In this document: positions 51,782 to 61,351 of the stretch, piece after piece
Layout: the number at the start of each line of letters is the position of its first letter
How positions within the stretch are numbered: the first letter of the stretch is position 1
The notes under the pieces: model-generated
Database searches by the model: none
What the model saw: only the letters and a program-made list of their open reading frames with translations
Told to the model about the DNA's origin: nothing
Assembly (NCBI RefSeq): GCF_000828055.2
Contig: NZ_CP010523.2
Coordinates: 3,844,001-3,908,000, forward strand
Source of the DNA: Klebsiella variicola
Lineage (GTDB): Bacteria > Pseudomonadota > Gammaproteobacteria > Enterobacterales > Enterobacteriaceae
DNA length: 64,000 nucleotides
Direction: 5' to 3'
Made by a program: the position numbers and the translations under genes

Positions 51782-52357
51782 ATGTCATTGATTCGTCCAG
51801 CACTTGTGCTATTTATTCTGTTAACGCTGCTCACCGGCGGCGTCTATCCTCTGCTGACCACCAGCCTGGGACAATGGTGGTTTCACTCACAGGCCAACGG
51901 CTCGCTGATCCGCCTGAACGGTGAGGTGCGCGGCTCCGGACTGATTGGCCAGAACTTTACTGCCGCAGGCTATTTCCAGGGCCGCCCGTCGGCCACCGCT
52001 GAGACGGCGGATAATCCCATGGCGTCAGGCGGCAGCAACCTTGCCGCCAGCAACCCGGCGCTGGATAAAGCGGTGAGCGAGCGCGTACAGGCCCTGCGCG
52101 CCGCGAACCCGGACGCCGACCCGCGGGTACCGGTCGAGCTGGTCACCACCTCGGCGAGCGGTCTCGATAACAACCTGACCCCGGCCGCCGCGCTGTGGCA
52201 GGTCCCCCGGGTGGCTAAAGCGCGCCAGCTGAGCGTTGAGCAGGTAACCCAGCTGGTGAACCAGGCCACACAAACCCCGCTGCTGAGCTTCCTTGGTCAG
52301 CCGGTGGTCAATATACTGCAACTCAATATGGCGCTGGATGCCCTGAAGGATAAGTAA
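51782..52357 (+). CDS. kdpC: KdpC, accessory subunit of KdpFABC
   Basis: A 191-residue protein with one N-terminal helix (about residues 7-29) and a periplasmic domain. [13 protein letters not shown] and the conserved [11 protein letters not shown] segment are typical. It stabilizes the complex and increases ATP affinity. Its TAA is immediately followed by the kdpD ATG. Confidence 0.97.
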   Translation: MSLIRPALVLFILLTLLTGGVYPLLTTSLGQWWFHSQANGSLIRLNGEVRGSGLIGQNFTAAGYFQGRPSATAETADNPMASGGSNLAASNPALDKAVSERVQALRAANPDADPRVPVELVTTSASGLDNNLTPAAALWQVPRVAKARQLSVEQVTQLVNQATQTPLLSFLGQPVVNILQLNMALDALKDK

Positions 52358-55045
52358 ATGAGTGACGAGCCGCTGCGCCCGGACCCTGACCGCCTGCTGC
52401 AGCACACCGCCGCCCCGCATCGCGGCAAACTGAAAGTGTTCTTCGGCGCCTGCGCCGGGGTGGGGAAAACCTGGGCGATGCTGGCGGAAGCGCAGCGGCT
52501 GCGCGCCCAGGGGCTGGATATTCTGATTGGCGTGGCGGAGACCCACGGCCGAAAAGAGACCGCTGCGATGCTGGAGGGCCTGAGCACCCTGCCGCCGCGG
52601 CGGCTCGCTCATCGCGGGCGGTACGTGTATGAGTTCGATCTCGACGCCGCCCTCGCCCGCCGTCCGGCGCTGATTCTGGTGGATGAGCTGGCGCACAGCA
52701 ATGCGCCCGGCTCCCGCCATCCGAAGCGCTGGCAGGATGTGGATGAACTGCTGGAGGCCGGGATTGATGTCTTTACCACCGTCAACGTCCAGCATCTGGA
52801 AAGCCTGAACGACGTCGTCAGCGGGATCACCGGCGTGCAGGTGCGGGAGACCGTTCCCGACCCCTTCTTTGACGCCGCGGACGACGTGGTGCTGGTGGAC
52901 CTCCCCCCTGACGATCTGCGCCAGCGGCTCAATGAGGGCAAAGTCTATATCGGCGGCCAGGCCGAGCGCGCCATCGAAAACTTTTTCCGCAAGGGCAATC
53001 TGATTGCGCTGCGCGAGCTGGCTCTGCGCCGCACCGCCGACCGCGTCGATGAGCAGATGCGTGCCTGGCGCGACCGCCAGGGCCAGGAGAAAGTCTGGCA
53101 CACCCGCGATGCGATCCTGCTCTGTATCGGGCACAACACCGGCAGCGAAAAGCTGGTACGCGCCGCCGCCCGGCTCGCCGCCCGCCTGGGCAGCGTCTGG
53201 CATGCGGTGTATGTCGAGACCCCTTCCCTGCACCGCCTGCCGGAAGCCCGGCGGCGGGCTATTCTCGCCGCGCTGCGTCTGGCCCAGGAGCTGGGCGCCG
53301 AAACCGCGACCCTCTCCGACCCGTCGGAAGAGAAAGCGGTCCTTCATTACGCCCGCGAGCATAACCTCGGCAAAATCGTCATCGGCCGCCAGCGCAAACG
53401 CCGCTGGTGGGATCGCAGCGGCTTCGCCGACCGTCTGGCTCGCCATGCGCCGGACCTCGATCTGGTGGTGATCGCCCTCGATGAAAAACCGTCCCCTCTC
53501 CCTGCCCGGGCCAACGACAGCCGTACGGCGCTGGAAAAGTGGCGCCTGCAGCTGCAGGGCTGCGCGGTGGCGGTGGCGCTATGCGCCATCATTACCCTGG
53601 TGGCCATGCAGTGGTTGATGGCCTTCGAAGCCGCCAACCTGGTGATGCTCTATCTGCTGGGGGTGGTGATCATCGCCCTGGTCTATGGCCGCTGGCCGTC
53701 GGTGCTGGCGACGGTGATCAACGTTATCAGCTTCGATCTGTTTTTTGTCGCCCCGCGCGGGACGCTGGCGGTGTCAGATGTCCAGTATCTGCTCACCTTC
53801 GGCGTGATGCTCACTGTGGGCCTGCTTATCGGTAACCTCACCGCTGGCGTACGCTACCAGGCGCGGGTGGCGCGCTACCGTGAACGCCGTACCCGCCACC
53901 TGTATGAGATGTCTAAAGCACTGGCGGTAGGTCGTAGCCAGCAGGATATCGCCACCACCAGCGAGCGCTTCATCGCCTCCACCTTTCAGGCCCGCAGCCA
54001 GTTGCTGCTGCCGGACGCCCAGGGAAAACTGCTGCCCTTAACCCACCAGCCAGGGCTGACCCCATGGGATGACGCCATCGCCCGCTGGAGCTTTGATAAG
54101 GGGCAGCCTGCCGGCGCCGGCACCGATACCCTGCCCGGCGTGCCGTACCAAATTTTACCGCTGAAGAGCGCCGCCCGCACCTGGGGGCTATTGGTGGTGG
54201 AGCCGGAGAATCTGCGCCAGCTGATGATCCCGGAGCAGCAGCGGTTGCTGGAGACCTTTACCCTGCTGGTGGCCAGCGCCCTGGAGCGCCTCACCCTGAC
54301 CGCCAGCGAAGAGCAGGCCCGGCTGACCAGCGAGCGGGAAAGCCTGCGTAACTCGCTGCTCGCCGCCCTGTCGCACGATCTGCGTACTCCGCTGACCGTG
54401 CTGTTTGGCCAGGCGGAAATTCTGACCCTCGATCTGGCCAGCGAAGGTTCAAAGCATGCTCCGCAGGCCAATGAAATTCGCCAGCATGTGCTCAACACCA
54501 CCCGTCTGGTGAACAATCTGCTGGATATGGCGCGGATCCAGTCCGGCGGCTTTAATCTGCATAAGGAGTGGCTGACGCTGGAGGAAGTGGTCGGCAGCGC
54601 GCTGCGCATGCTCGAACCGAGCCTCGGCGGCCAGCACATTCAGTTGGATCTCCCCGATCCCCTCCAGCTGGTGCATGTCGACGGGCCGCTGTTCGAGCGG
54701 GTGCTGATCAACCTGCTGGAAAATGCCCATAAGTATGCCGGCGCCCGGGCGAACATCGGCATCCGCGCCGAAGCGGACGCCCGGCAGCTGTCGCTGGAGG
54801 TATGGGATAACGGTCCGGGGATCCCGGCAGGCCAGGAACAGACTATCTTTGATAAATTCGCCCGCGGCAACAAAGAGTCGGCGATCCCTGGCGTCGGGCT
54901 GGGCCTTGCCATCTGTCAGGCCATCGTCGACGTTCACGGCGGGACCATCTCCGCCAGCAACCGGCCCGAGGGCGGTGCCTCATTCCGTGTTACACTGCCG
55001 GGAGAAACGCCCCCTGAACTGGAAGAGCTACCTGAGGAATTGTGA
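52358..55045 (+). CDS. kdpD: KdpD, sensor histidine kinase for potassium limitation
   Basis: An 895-residue membrane kinase. The N-terminal KdpD domain has Walker A GACAGVGKTWAM near residue 30. A universal-stress-like domain follows (about 250-370), four helices lie near residues 400-500, and a GAF-like region precedes the phosphorylated His in LSHDLRTPLTVL (near 673). The ATP-binding boxes include NLLENAHKYA and WDNGPGIP. It senses low K+ and phosphorylates KdpE. It overlaps kdpE by four bases. Confidence 0.97.
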   Translation: MSDEPLRPDPDRLLQHTAAPHRGKLKVFFGACAGVGKTWAMLAEAQRLRAQGLDILIGVAETHGRKETAAMLEGLSTLPPRRLAHRGRYVYEFDLDAALARRPALILVDELAHSNAPGSRHPKRWQDVDELLEAGIDVFTTVNVQHLESLNDVVSGITGVQVRETVPDPFFDAADDVVLVDLPPDDLRQRLNEGKVYIGGQAERAIENFFRKGNLIALRELALRRTADRVDEQMRAWRDRQGQEKVWHTRDAILLCIGHNTGSEKLVRAAARLAARLGSVWHAVYVETPSLHRLPEARRRAILAALRLAQELGAETATLSDPSEEKAVLHYAREHNLGKIVIGRQRKRRWWDRSGFADRLARHAPDLDLVVIALDEKPSPLPARANDSRTALEKWRLQLQGCAVAVALCAIITLVAMQWLMAFEAANLVMLYLLGVVIIALVYGRWPSVLATVINVISFDLFFVAPRGTLAVSDVQYLLTFGVMLTVGLLIGNLTAGVRYQARVARYRERRTRHLYEMSKALAVGRSQQDIATTSERFIASTFQARSQLLLPDAQGKLLPLTHQPGLTPWDDAIARWSFDKGQPAGAGTDTLPGVPYQILPLKSAARTWGLLVVEPENLRQLMIPEQQRLLETFTLLVASALERLTLTASEEQARLTSERESLRNSLLAALSHDLRTPLTVLFGQAEILTLDLASEGSKHAPQANEIRQHVLNTTRLVNNLLDMARIQSGGFNLHKEWLTLEEVVGSALRMLEPSLGGQHIQLDLPDPLQLVHVDGPLFERVLINLLENAHKYAGARANIGIRAEADARQLSLEVWDNGPGIPAGQEQTIFDKFARGNKESAIPGVGLGLAICQAIVDVHGGTISASNRPEGGASFRVTLPGETPPELEELPEEL

Positions 55046-55719
55046 TTAACGTTCTGATTATCGAAGACGAACACGCTATCCGACGCTTTCTGCGCACCGC
55101 GCTGGAAGCCGACGGCATGCGCGTATTTGAAGCGGAAACCCTGCAGCGTGGGCTGATTGAAGCCGCTACCCGTAAGCCCGACCTCGCGATCCTCGATCTG
55201 GGCCTGCCGGATGGTGACGGCATTGATTTTATTCGCGACCTGCGTCAGTGGAGCCAGATGCCGATTATCGTCCTGTCAGCGCGTAGCGAAGAGCATGACA
55301 AAATTGCCGCCCTGGATGCCGGCGCCGATGACTACTTAAGTAAACCCTTTGGCATCGGCGAGCTACAGGCCCGCCTGCGCGTCGCGCTGCGTCGCCACGG
55401 CGCGGCGCAGGCCGATGAGCCGGTGGTGCGCTTCGCTGACCTTGAGGTCAATATCCCCGCCCGCCGCATCCTGCGCGGCAGCGAAGAGATCCACCTGACG
55501 CCTATCGAGTTTCGCCTGCTGGCGGCGCTGTTGAATAATCCCGGCAAAGTGCTTACCCAGCGCCAGTTGCTGAATCAGGTGTGGGGGCCTAACGCCGTAG
55601 AGCACAGCCACTATCTGCGGATCTACATGGGTCATCTGCGACAAAAGCTGGAGGCCGATCCGGCACGGCCGCAGCATTTGCTGACTGAAACCGGCATTGG
55701 CTATCGCTTTATGCCCTGA
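55042..55719 (+). CDS. kdpE: KdpE, response regulator activating kdpFABC
   Basis: A 225-residue OmpR/PhoB-type regulator with a GTG start (GTGATTAAC), as in E. coli. The receiver domain has the acidic pair EDE, the phosphorylated Asp near residue 52 (LAILDLGLPDGDG) and the Lys in YLSKPF. The C-terminal winged helix (about 130-225) binds the site at 47830. Its 3' end overlaps the next, convergent gene by 19 bases. Confidence 0.97.
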   Translation: MINVLIIEDEHAIRRFLRTALEADGMRVFEAETLQRGLIEAATRKPDLAILDLGLPDGDGIDFIRDLRQWSQMPIIVLSARSEEHDKIAALDAGADDYLSKPFGIGELQARLRVALRRHGAAQADEPVVRFADLEVNIPARRILRGSEEIHLTPIEFRLLAALLNNPGKVLTQRQLLNQVWGPNAVEHSHYLRIYMGHLRQKLEADPARPQHLLTETGIGYRFMP

Positions 55720-56138
55720 GCCCCGCCTCTGCAGTACCAGAGGCTGGCGATTTTCAGCCCTTCAGAGAGCAGCAGAAAACCGGCCAGGATCGCTACATGC
55801 CTGATGCCGGCAGCCTGAATCAGCCACAGACCCAGCGACAGCGAAGGCTGCATAAACACCAGTCTGAGCGGCGCCTGCCCCCAGGCCAGCCACAGCGCAT
55901 AGCGGCTCTGACGGAAAAAGAGGATCATCGATAGCGGGATGCTGATAATCAGCAGAACATTCAGCGGATACAGCCAGACCGCCCCAGAGCCGTAAGTATG
56001 CAGCAGCTGGAGATAAGCCAGCAGGTCGTCGTAAAAAGGGAGGCGGCGGTGGGCAATATTCCACCATAAGAATTGCAGCACGAAAAAGAGATCCATCCAC
56101 GCCCAGAATAAAAACAGGGACTTCCGTTGTATTTTCAT
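55701..56138 (-). CDS. Inner-membrane protein of unknown function between kdpE and pgm
   Basis: I do not recognize this 145-residue protein. It has four hydrophobic segments (about residues 10-28, 48-70, 80-97 and 105-125). It is rich in Trp and Leu and has a short basic start (MKIQRKSL) and end (GGAQGIKR), so it is probably an integral membrane protein with its N-terminus in the cytosol. The start at 56138 is chosen because AAGGA lies seven bases before; an upstream ATG at 56168 falls on the pgm terminator. Its end overlaps kdpE by 19 bases. E. coli K-12 has no gene that I recall at this place. Confidence 0.7.
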   Translation of the reverse strand: MKIQRKSLFLFWAWMDLFFVLQFLWWNIAHRRLPFYDDLLAYLQLLHTYGSGAVWLYPLNVLLIISIPLSMILFFRQSRYALWLAWGQAPLRLVFMQPSLSLGLWLIQAAGIRHVAILAGFLLLSEGLKIASLWYCRGGAQGIKR

Positions 56139-56151
56139 CGCTATCCTTGCG

Positions 56152-56180
56152 AAAAAAATCAGGCCCACAAGGGGCCTGAT
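56152..56180 (-). terminator. Intrinsic terminator of seqA-pgm
   Basis: ATCAGGCCC/GGGCCTGAT (56158-56166 with 56172-56180), loop of five, followed on the minus strand by TTTTTTT. It lies 12 bases after pgm and directly in front of the unnamed membrane protein gene. Confidence 0.88.
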
Positions 56181-56192
56181 GTTTGGCTGCGG

Positions 56193-57833
56193 TTACGCGT
56201 TCTTCAGCACTTCGCTGACAATCTCTACCGCTTCTTTTTCAATCAGCTTGCGATGCTCTTCGCCGAGGAAGCTTTCGCAGTAGATCTTGTAGGCGTCTTC
56301 GGTGCCTGACGGACGCGCCGCGAACCAGCCGTTGTCGGTCATCACCTTCAGGCCGCCAATCGCCGCCCCGTTGCCCGGCGCCGCGGTCAGACGAGCAGTG
56401 ATCGGATCGCCCGCCAGGGTGTCAGCGCTGACCATTTCCGGAGAGAGCTTGGACAGCGCCGCTTTCTGCGCGGAAGTTGCGGAAGCCTGCAGGCGGTTGT
56501 AGCTCGGCGCACCGAAGCGTTCAGCCAGTTCGTTATAATGCTCCTGCGGGTTTTTCCCGGTCACTGCGGTGATTTCCGCCGCCAGCAGGCACATGATGAT
56601 GCCGTCTTTATCGGTGGACCATGGCGTGCCGTCAAAGCGCAGGAAGGAGGCCCCGGCGCTCTCTTCGCCGCCGAAGCCGAAGCTGCCGTCGAACAGGCCG
56701 TCTACAAACCATTTAAAGCCCACCGGCACTTCCACCAGCTTGCGGCCCAGATCGTTCACCACCCGGTCAATCATCGCGGAGGAGACCAGCGTTTTACCCA
56801 CCGCCACCTCTTTGCCCCACTGCGGACGATGCTGGAACAGGTAGTTGATCGCTACCGCCAGGTAGTGGTTCGGGTTCATCAACCCGGCTGGGGTGACAAT
56901 CCCGTGGCGGTCGTAATCCGGATCGTTAGCAAACGCCAGATCGAACTTATCGCGCAGCGCCAGCAGGCCCGCCATCGCACACTCTGAGGAGCAGTCCATA
57001 CGGATGGCGCCGTCTTTATCGAGGTGCATAAAGCGGAAGGTCTGGTCAACCTGATCGTTCACAATGGTCAGATTGAGCTTGTAGTGTTCGCCAATGCGTT
57101 TCCAGTATTCGATACCGGACCCGCCCAGCGGATCGACGCCCAGCGTCAGGCCCGCTTTCTGGATCGCCGCCATGTCGACGATGTCCGCCAGCCCTTCAAT
57201 GAACGGCTGCACCAGATCCTGTTCTTTAACGTGACCAGAAGCCAGCGCCGCGTCCAGAGAAATGCGTTTCACGCCCTGCAGGCCGGCGGCCAGCAGTTCG
57301 TTGGCGCGGTTTTCCACCACTTTGGTGACGTTGGTATCAGCCGGGCCGCCGTTTGGCGGGTTGTACTTGATACCACCATCTTCCGGCGGGTTGTGTGACG
57401 GGGTGATCACAATGCCGTCTGCCAGCGGACCGCCTTTTTTGTTATGCACCAGAATCGCATTGGAGACCGCCGGCGTCGGAGTGAAGCCGTTGTTTTCCTG
57501 CACGATCACGTCAACGCCGTTGGCGGTTAACACTTCCAGCACCGAAATAAACGCCGGCTCGGAAAGGGCGTGGGTATCTTTGCCGACATAGCACGGACCG
57601 GTGATCCCGTTCTTCGCACGATCTTCCGCAATGGCCTGGGCGATGGCCAGGATATGCGGTTCGTTGAAGTTGTGGCGCGCCGCGCTACCGCGATGGCCAG
57701 AGGTGCCGAATTTTACCGCATGCTCCGCATTACCGACTTCAGGCTTCAGCACGTAGTACTGAGCAGTCAGTTGGGCGACGTTAATCAAATCACTCTGTTG
57801 CGCAGGCTGCCCCGCACGTTTATCGATTGCCAT
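56193..57833 (-). CDS. pgm: Pgm, phosphoglucomutase
   Basis: A 546-residue enzyme of the alpha-D-phosphohexomutase family that interconverts glucose 1- and 6-phosphate. The phosphorylated Ser is in [12 protein letters not shown] near residue 146, the metal loop in DPDYDRHG near 304, the sugar-specificity loop in GEESAGAS and the phosphate-binding loop in [10 protein letters not shown] near the end. It links glycolysis with galactose use and sugar-nucleotide synthesis. It follows seqA by 32 bases. Confidence 0.97.
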   Translation of the reverse strand: MAIDKRAGQPAQQSDLINVAQLTAQYYVLKPEVGNAEHAVKFGTSGHRGSAARHNFNEPHILAIAQAIAEDRAKNGITGPCYVGKDTHALSEPAFISVLEVLTANGVDVIVQENNGFTPTPAVSNAILVHNKKGGPLADGIVITPSHNPPEDGGIKYNPPNGGPADTNVTKVVENRANELLAAGLQGVKRISLDAALASGHVKEQDLVQPFIEGLADIVDMAAIQKAGLTLGVDPLGGSGIEYWKRIGEHYKLNLTIVNDQVDQTFRFMHLDKDGAIRMDCSSECAMAGLLALRDKFDLAFANDPDYDRHGIVTPAGLMNPNHYLAVAINYLFQHRPQWGKEVAVGKTLVSSAMIDRVVNDLGRKLVEVPVGFKWFVDGLFDGSFGFGGEESAGASFLRFDGTPWSTDKDGIIMCLLAAEITAVTGKNPQEHYNELAERFGAPSYNRLQASATSAQKAALSKLSPEMVSADTLAGDPITARLTAAPGNGAAIGGLKVMTDNGWFAARPSGTEDAYKIYCESFLGEEHRKLIEKEAVEIVSEVLKNA

Positions 57834-57865
57834 TGCCTGATCCTTCTGGTGCAAATGTTAAAAAG

Positions 57866-58414
57866 CTAGATCGTGCCGCAAACCTTTTCAATCAGCTCCG
57901 CAGGGAACTGCATCGACTGCATGATGTGCTCAATCATGCTGCATTTACGGCCGGTATTGGTATTAGTGATAACCCACCACGGTGTACCAGGAACCTGTTT
58001 TGGTTTGGTCTGATTACCGCTTTTCAGCAGCGTACGCGCATCTTCTGCAAAGTAGACGCGCGTGCGGCCATGCAGAGACTCGGTCGCCTCGGCAAATGCT
58101 TTATTGTCCAGAGAATAGAGGGTCGTCAACACCAGCATGAAACGGTTCACCGCACGCTTCTGCTCGGCGTATTCATCAGATAACAACAGCTCGCGCATGG
58201 CGCGGACTTTATCTTTCGCCGGGTTAGCGGGTTTCACCTCCACGGCAGGCGCTGGCGCCAGTGCCGGCGCGGCTTTGCTGACCGGTGTAGCCGGTTGGGA
58301 AACGGCGGAAAATTTCAGCATGCGCCGTAAAATGTCGGATGCGCTCTCGCCGATATGCAGAGTGTGGCTGGCAATATAGCGATAGAGTTCATCATCAACT
58401 TCAATTGTTTTCAT
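57866..58414 (-). CDS. seqA: SeqA, negative modulator of replication initiation
   Basis: A 182-residue protein that binds hemimethylated GATC sites and sequesters oriC. The N-terminal oligomerization part (MKTIEVDDELYRYIASH) is joined by an Ala/Pro-rich linker (about 40-65) to the C-terminal DNA-binding domain with NQTKPKQVPGTPWWVITNTN and GRKCSMIEHIM. The start is set by homologues; the open frame continues upstream into the ybfF control region. It is transcribed with pgm. Confidence 0.97.
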   Translation of the reverse strand: MKTIEVDDELYRYIASHTLHIGESASDILRRMLKFSAVSQPATPVSKAAPALAPAPAVEVKPANPAKDKVRAMRELLLSDEYAEQKRAVNRFMLVLTTLYSLDNKAFAEATESLHGRTRVYFAEDARTLLKSGNQTKPKQVPGTPWWVITNTNTGRKCSMIEHIMQSMQFPAELIEKVCGTI

Positions 58415-58597
58415 CTTAATCCAGTGCGATATCTTTTCTGAATACAAATCGTTGGGATTATAAGTACAAATCCCAACCGCGGATAGCGTCAAACCAGGAT
58501 GGCGGTAAAACTCAGAAAACTTCTGGGTCTTGCAGCCGGATGGCAGAATGTCCAACATAATACCCTAACCCGACGGAGCGAAAAAAAGAACTTTGCC

Positions 58598-59371
58598 ATG
58601 AAATTAAATAGCCGAGCGCAATCTGCACAGAATCCGCACAACCACTCCCCGATCGTGCTGGTCCACGGTCTGTTTGGCAGCCTGGACAACCTGGGCATCC
58701 TCGCCCGCGACCTGATCGCCGACCACGATATTGTGCAGGTCGATATGCGCAACCACGGTTTGTCGCCGCGATCGCCAGAGATGACCTACCCCGCCATGGC
58801 GCAGGATCTGCTTGATACGCTCGACGCGCACCAGATCGAGCGCGCCACCTTTATCGGCCATTCGATGGGCGGGAAAGCGGTGATGGCGTTGACCGCCCTG
58901 GCGCCGGAACGCATCAGCGGACTGGTGGCGATCGATATCGCGCCGGTGGATTATCATGTGCGCCGCCATGATGAGATCTTCGCCGCTATCCGCGCCGTCA
59001 GCGAATCCTCCGCCAGCAGCCGCCAGCAGGCGGCGCAGGTGATGCGTGAGCATCTGCGGGAAGAGGGCGTGATTCAGTTCCTGCTGAAATCTTTTGTCGA
59101 CGGCGAATGGCGCTTTAACGTGCCGGTGCTGTGGGACCAGTACCCGCATATCGTCGGCTGGGAAACCATTCCGGCCTGGCCGCACCCGACGCAGTTTATT
59201 CCCGGCGGCAACTCGCCCTATGTGACCGACGCCTACCGCGACGCGCTGCTGGCGCAGTTCCCGCAGGCCCGGGCGCACGTCATCGCTGGCGCCGGACACT
59301 GGGTGCATGCCGAGAAACCCGAGGCGGTGTTACGCGCCATCCGCCGCTATCTGACGAGCATCGCCGCCTGA
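58598..59371 (+). CDS. ybfF: YbfF, alpha/beta-hydrolase esterase
   Basis: A 257-residue cytosolic esterase. VLVHGLFGSLDN near residue 21 forms the oxyanion side, the nucleophilic Ser is in FIGHSMGGKA near residue 90, and the catalytic His in GAGHWVHAEKP near residue 235. E. coli YbfF cleaves palmitoyl- and malonyl-CoA thioesters and other esters in vitro. Its biological substrate is unknown. It is divergent from seqA. Confidence 0.95.
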   Translation: MKLNSRAQSAQNPHNHSPIVLVHGLFGSLDNLGILARDLIADHDIVQVDMRNHGLSPRSPEMTYPAMAQDLLDTLDAHQIERATFIGHSMGGKAVMALTALAPERISGLVAIDIAPVDYHVRRHDEIFAAIRAVSESSASSRQQAAQVMREHLREEGVIQFLLKSFVDGEWRFNVPVLWDQYPHIVGWETIPAWPHPTQFIPGGNSPYVTDAYRDALLAQFPQARAHVIAGAGHWVHAEKPEAVLRAIRRYLTSIAA

Positions 59372-59504
59372 TTGGCTAAAATATGCCCGACCGCGCCGCA
59401 GAATGCCCGCGGTCGTTGGCGCAGCCGTTCGCCTGATGTATGATGGCGCGCTATCTGCGCCGGCTAGAGCCCGGCAGCTTGTTTCCCCGAAGTCACTCAG
59501 AATC

Positions 59505-59798
59505 ATGGCAAAAGAACAAACGGACCGTACGACATTAGATTTGTTCGCAAACGAGCGTCGCCCGGGAAGACCGAAAACCAATCCGCTGTCGCGCGATGAA
59601 CAACTGCGCATCAACAAACGTAACCAGCTGAAACGCGATAAGGTTCGCGGGCTGAAGCGCGTCGAGTTAAAACTCAACGCCGACGCGGTCGATGCGCTCA
59701 ATGAACTGGCGGAAGCGCGTAATATGAGCCGTAGCGATCTCATTGAAGAGATGCTGATGACCCAATTGCGCGCCCTGCACAGCCAGGGAAAAGTCTAA
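59505..59798 (+). CDS. ybfE: YbfE, small ribbon-helix-helix-like protein (LexA-regulated in E. coli)
   Basis: A 97-residue basic protein with [13 protein letters not shown] and a C-terminal part (about 55-97, [20 protein letters not shown] in part) resembling ribbon-helix-helix DNA-binding proteins. It matches E. coli YbfE, which is listed in the SOS regulon. I see no clear LexA box in the 130 bases upstream. The start at MAKEQTD is chosen by homology. Confidence 0.9.
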   Translation: MAKEQTDRTTLDLFANERRPGRPKTNPLSRDEQLRINKRNQLKRDKVRGLKRVELKLNADAVDALNELAEARNMSRSDLIEEMLMTQLRALHSQGKV

Positions 59799-59949
59799 CT
59801 TTCCGCGAAAAATCCGCATTCGTGTAGCAGAGTGTGCAGTCGGGCGTGATTGCTGTTTCCGCGCCCTTGCCTGTTCTGCTATGATTGCCGTTATCTATGG
59901 GCATCGCGTCCCTACCACATCATTTAAGTTTCAAGAGGTTATTTTACTC

Positions 59950-60480
59950 ATGGCAATCATCGGCATCTTTTTTGGCAGCGACACCGGCAACACCGAAAAT
60001 ATTGCAAAAATGATTCAAAAGCAGCTTGGTAAAGATGTTGCTGATGTTCACGACATTGCCAAAAGCAGCAAAGAAGACCTGGAAGCCCACGACATTCTGC
60101 TGCTCGGTATCCCGACCTGGTACTACGGCGAAGCGCAGTGTGACTGGGACGACTTCTTCCCGACGCTGGAAGAGATCGACTTCAATGGTAAACTGGTGGC
60201 GCTGTTCGGCTGTGGCGACCAGGAAGACTACGCAGAATACTTCTGTGACGCGCTGGGCACCATCCGCGACATCATTGAGCCGCGCGGCGCGACCATCGTC
60301 GGTCACTGGCCGACAGCCGGGTATCATTTTGAGGCCTCCAAAGGCCTGGCGGATGACGACCACTTCGTCGGCCTCGCCATTGATGAAGACCGCCAGCCGG
60401 AGCTGACCAACGAGCGCGTTGAGAAATGGGTGAAGCAGGTTGCCGAAGAGCTGCACCTCGAAGAAATCAAAAACGCCTGA
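59950..60480 (+). CDS. fldA: FldA, flavodoxin 1
   Basis: A 176-residue acidic FMN protein. The phosphate-binding loop [13 protein letters not shown] is near residue 8, with isoalloxazine-stacking Trp in [12 protein letters not shown] (near 57) and Tyr in [12 protein letters not shown] (near 94). It gives electrons to pyruvate formate-lyase activase, biotin synthase, methionine synthase and other enzymes. It precedes fur, as in E. coli, where read-through links the two. Confidence 0.97.
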   Translation: MAIIGIFFGSDTGNTENIAKMIQKQLGKDVADVHDIAKSSKEDLEAHDILLLGIPTWYYGEAQCDWDDFFPTLEEIDFNGKLVALFGCGDQEDYAEYFCDALGTIRDIIEPRGATIVGHWPTAGYHFEASKGLADDDHFVGLAIDEDRQPELTNERVEKWVKQVAEELHLEEIKNA

Positions 60481-60596
60481 TGATTAAGCGGCGCAATCAT
60501 TGAGTTGCGTCGCATTAATAGACAAAAGCAATCAAACTAATAGCTACAAGTTTTTAACTTTTAATCACATATCTGTACAATGTCCACTGATTCTAC

Positions 60597-60635
60597 GAGG
60601 CACGTGACGCAGTTTGTAGCTGGTGCCTCGTTTTT
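60597..60635 (+). terminator. Terminator-like hairpin between fldA and fur
   Basis: CGAGGCAC (60597) and GTGCCTCG (60623) pair perfectly across an 18-base loop, followed by TTTTTGACAG. It may end fldA transcripts or be an attenuating structure. Confidence 0.6.
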
Positions 60636-60686
60636 GACAGCAAACCAGGCCTGATGCTTGCAGTTTTCATTTACCAGTGGCAGTTC

Positions 60687-60705
60687 TATAATGAGACGCA
60701 TTACG
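60687..60705 (+). promoter_or_regulatory. Possible Fur box in the fur promoter
   Basis: TATAATGAGACGCATTACG matches 13 of 19 positions of the Fur consensus. Autoregulation of fur is known in E. coli. TATAAT at its left end also looks like a -10 element. Confidence 0.5.
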
Positions 60706-60721
60706 TCGGGTTAATTTCTGT

Positions 60722-60775
60722 ATGACTTCCGTTGAAGGAAGTAGATCGTTTAGCAACAGGACAGATTCCGCATGA
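60722..60775 (+). CDS. Short upstream reading frame overlapping fur (uof-like)
   Basis: A 17-codon frame, MTSVEGSRSFSNRTDSA, ends in a TGA that overlaps the fur ATG (ATGA). In-frame codons run nine further upstream without a stop, so a longer peptide from a non-ATG start is possible. E. coli has a 28-codon leader called uof in front of fur, whose translation is coupled to fur and blocked by RyhB. The one here is judged by position and overlap only; its ribosome-binding site is weak. Confidence 0.5.
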   Translation: MTSVEGSRSFSNRTDSA

Positions 60776-61224
60776 CTGACAACAATACCGCATTAAAGAA
60801 GGCTGGCCTGAAAGTCACACTTCCTCGACTGAAAATCCTTGAAGTGCTGCAGGAACCGGATAACCATCATGTCAGTGCGGAAGACTTATATAAACGCCTG
60901 ATCGACATGGGCGAAGAGATCGGTCTGGCGACCGTTTACCGCGTACTCAACCAGTTTGATGATGCCGGTATCGTGACTCGTCATAATTTTGAAGGCGGTA
61001 AATCCGTTTTCGAACTGACCCAGCAGCATCACCACGATCACCTGATTTGCCTCGACTGCGGCAAAGTGATCGAATTCAGCGATGACTCGATCGAATTACG
61101 CCAGCGTGAAATTGCCTCCCGCCACGGCATCCGCCTGACCAACCACAGTCTGTATCTGTACGGTCATTGTGCGGAAGGTGATTGCCGCGAGGACGAACAC
61201 GCCCACGACGCGGTGGAAAAATAA
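60772..61224 (+). CDS. fur: Fur, ferric uptake regulator
   Basis: A 150-residue iron-responsive repressor. The N-terminal winged helix (about 1-82) includes RLKILEVLQEPDNHHVSAEDLY and ATVYRVLNQFD. The metal-binding dimerization domain has HHHDHLICLDCGKV near residue 87 and the C-terminal GDCREDEHAHD. With Fe2+ it represses iron uptake and other genes; a Fur box stands in front of gpmA here. It is followed by its own terminator. Confidence 0.98.
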   Translation: MTDNNTALKKAGLKVTLPRLKILEVLQEPDNHHVSAEDLYKRLIDMGEEIGLATVYRVLNQFDDAGIVTRHNFEGGKSVFELTQQHHHDHLICLDCGKVIEFSDDSIELRQREIASRHGIRLTNHSLYLYGHCAEGDCREDEHAHDAVEK

Positions 61225-61245
61225 TTCCCCGCTTCGCTGAGACTG

Positions 61246-61273
61246 AAAAGCCAACCTGCCGGTTGGCTTTTTT
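61246..61273 (+). terminator. Intrinsic terminator of fur
   Basis: AAAAGCCAACC/GGTTGGCTTTT with loop TGCC (61257-61260), then TTTATGG, 21 bases after the fur stop. Confidence 0.88.
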
Positions 61274-61351
61274 ATGGGCGCCTCTGCTGCCCTTACCGCT
61301 CTCGTCCCACAGGTGACCTTCCCGCGTCCTCGTTTTGTCCGGAGAGTTGAT

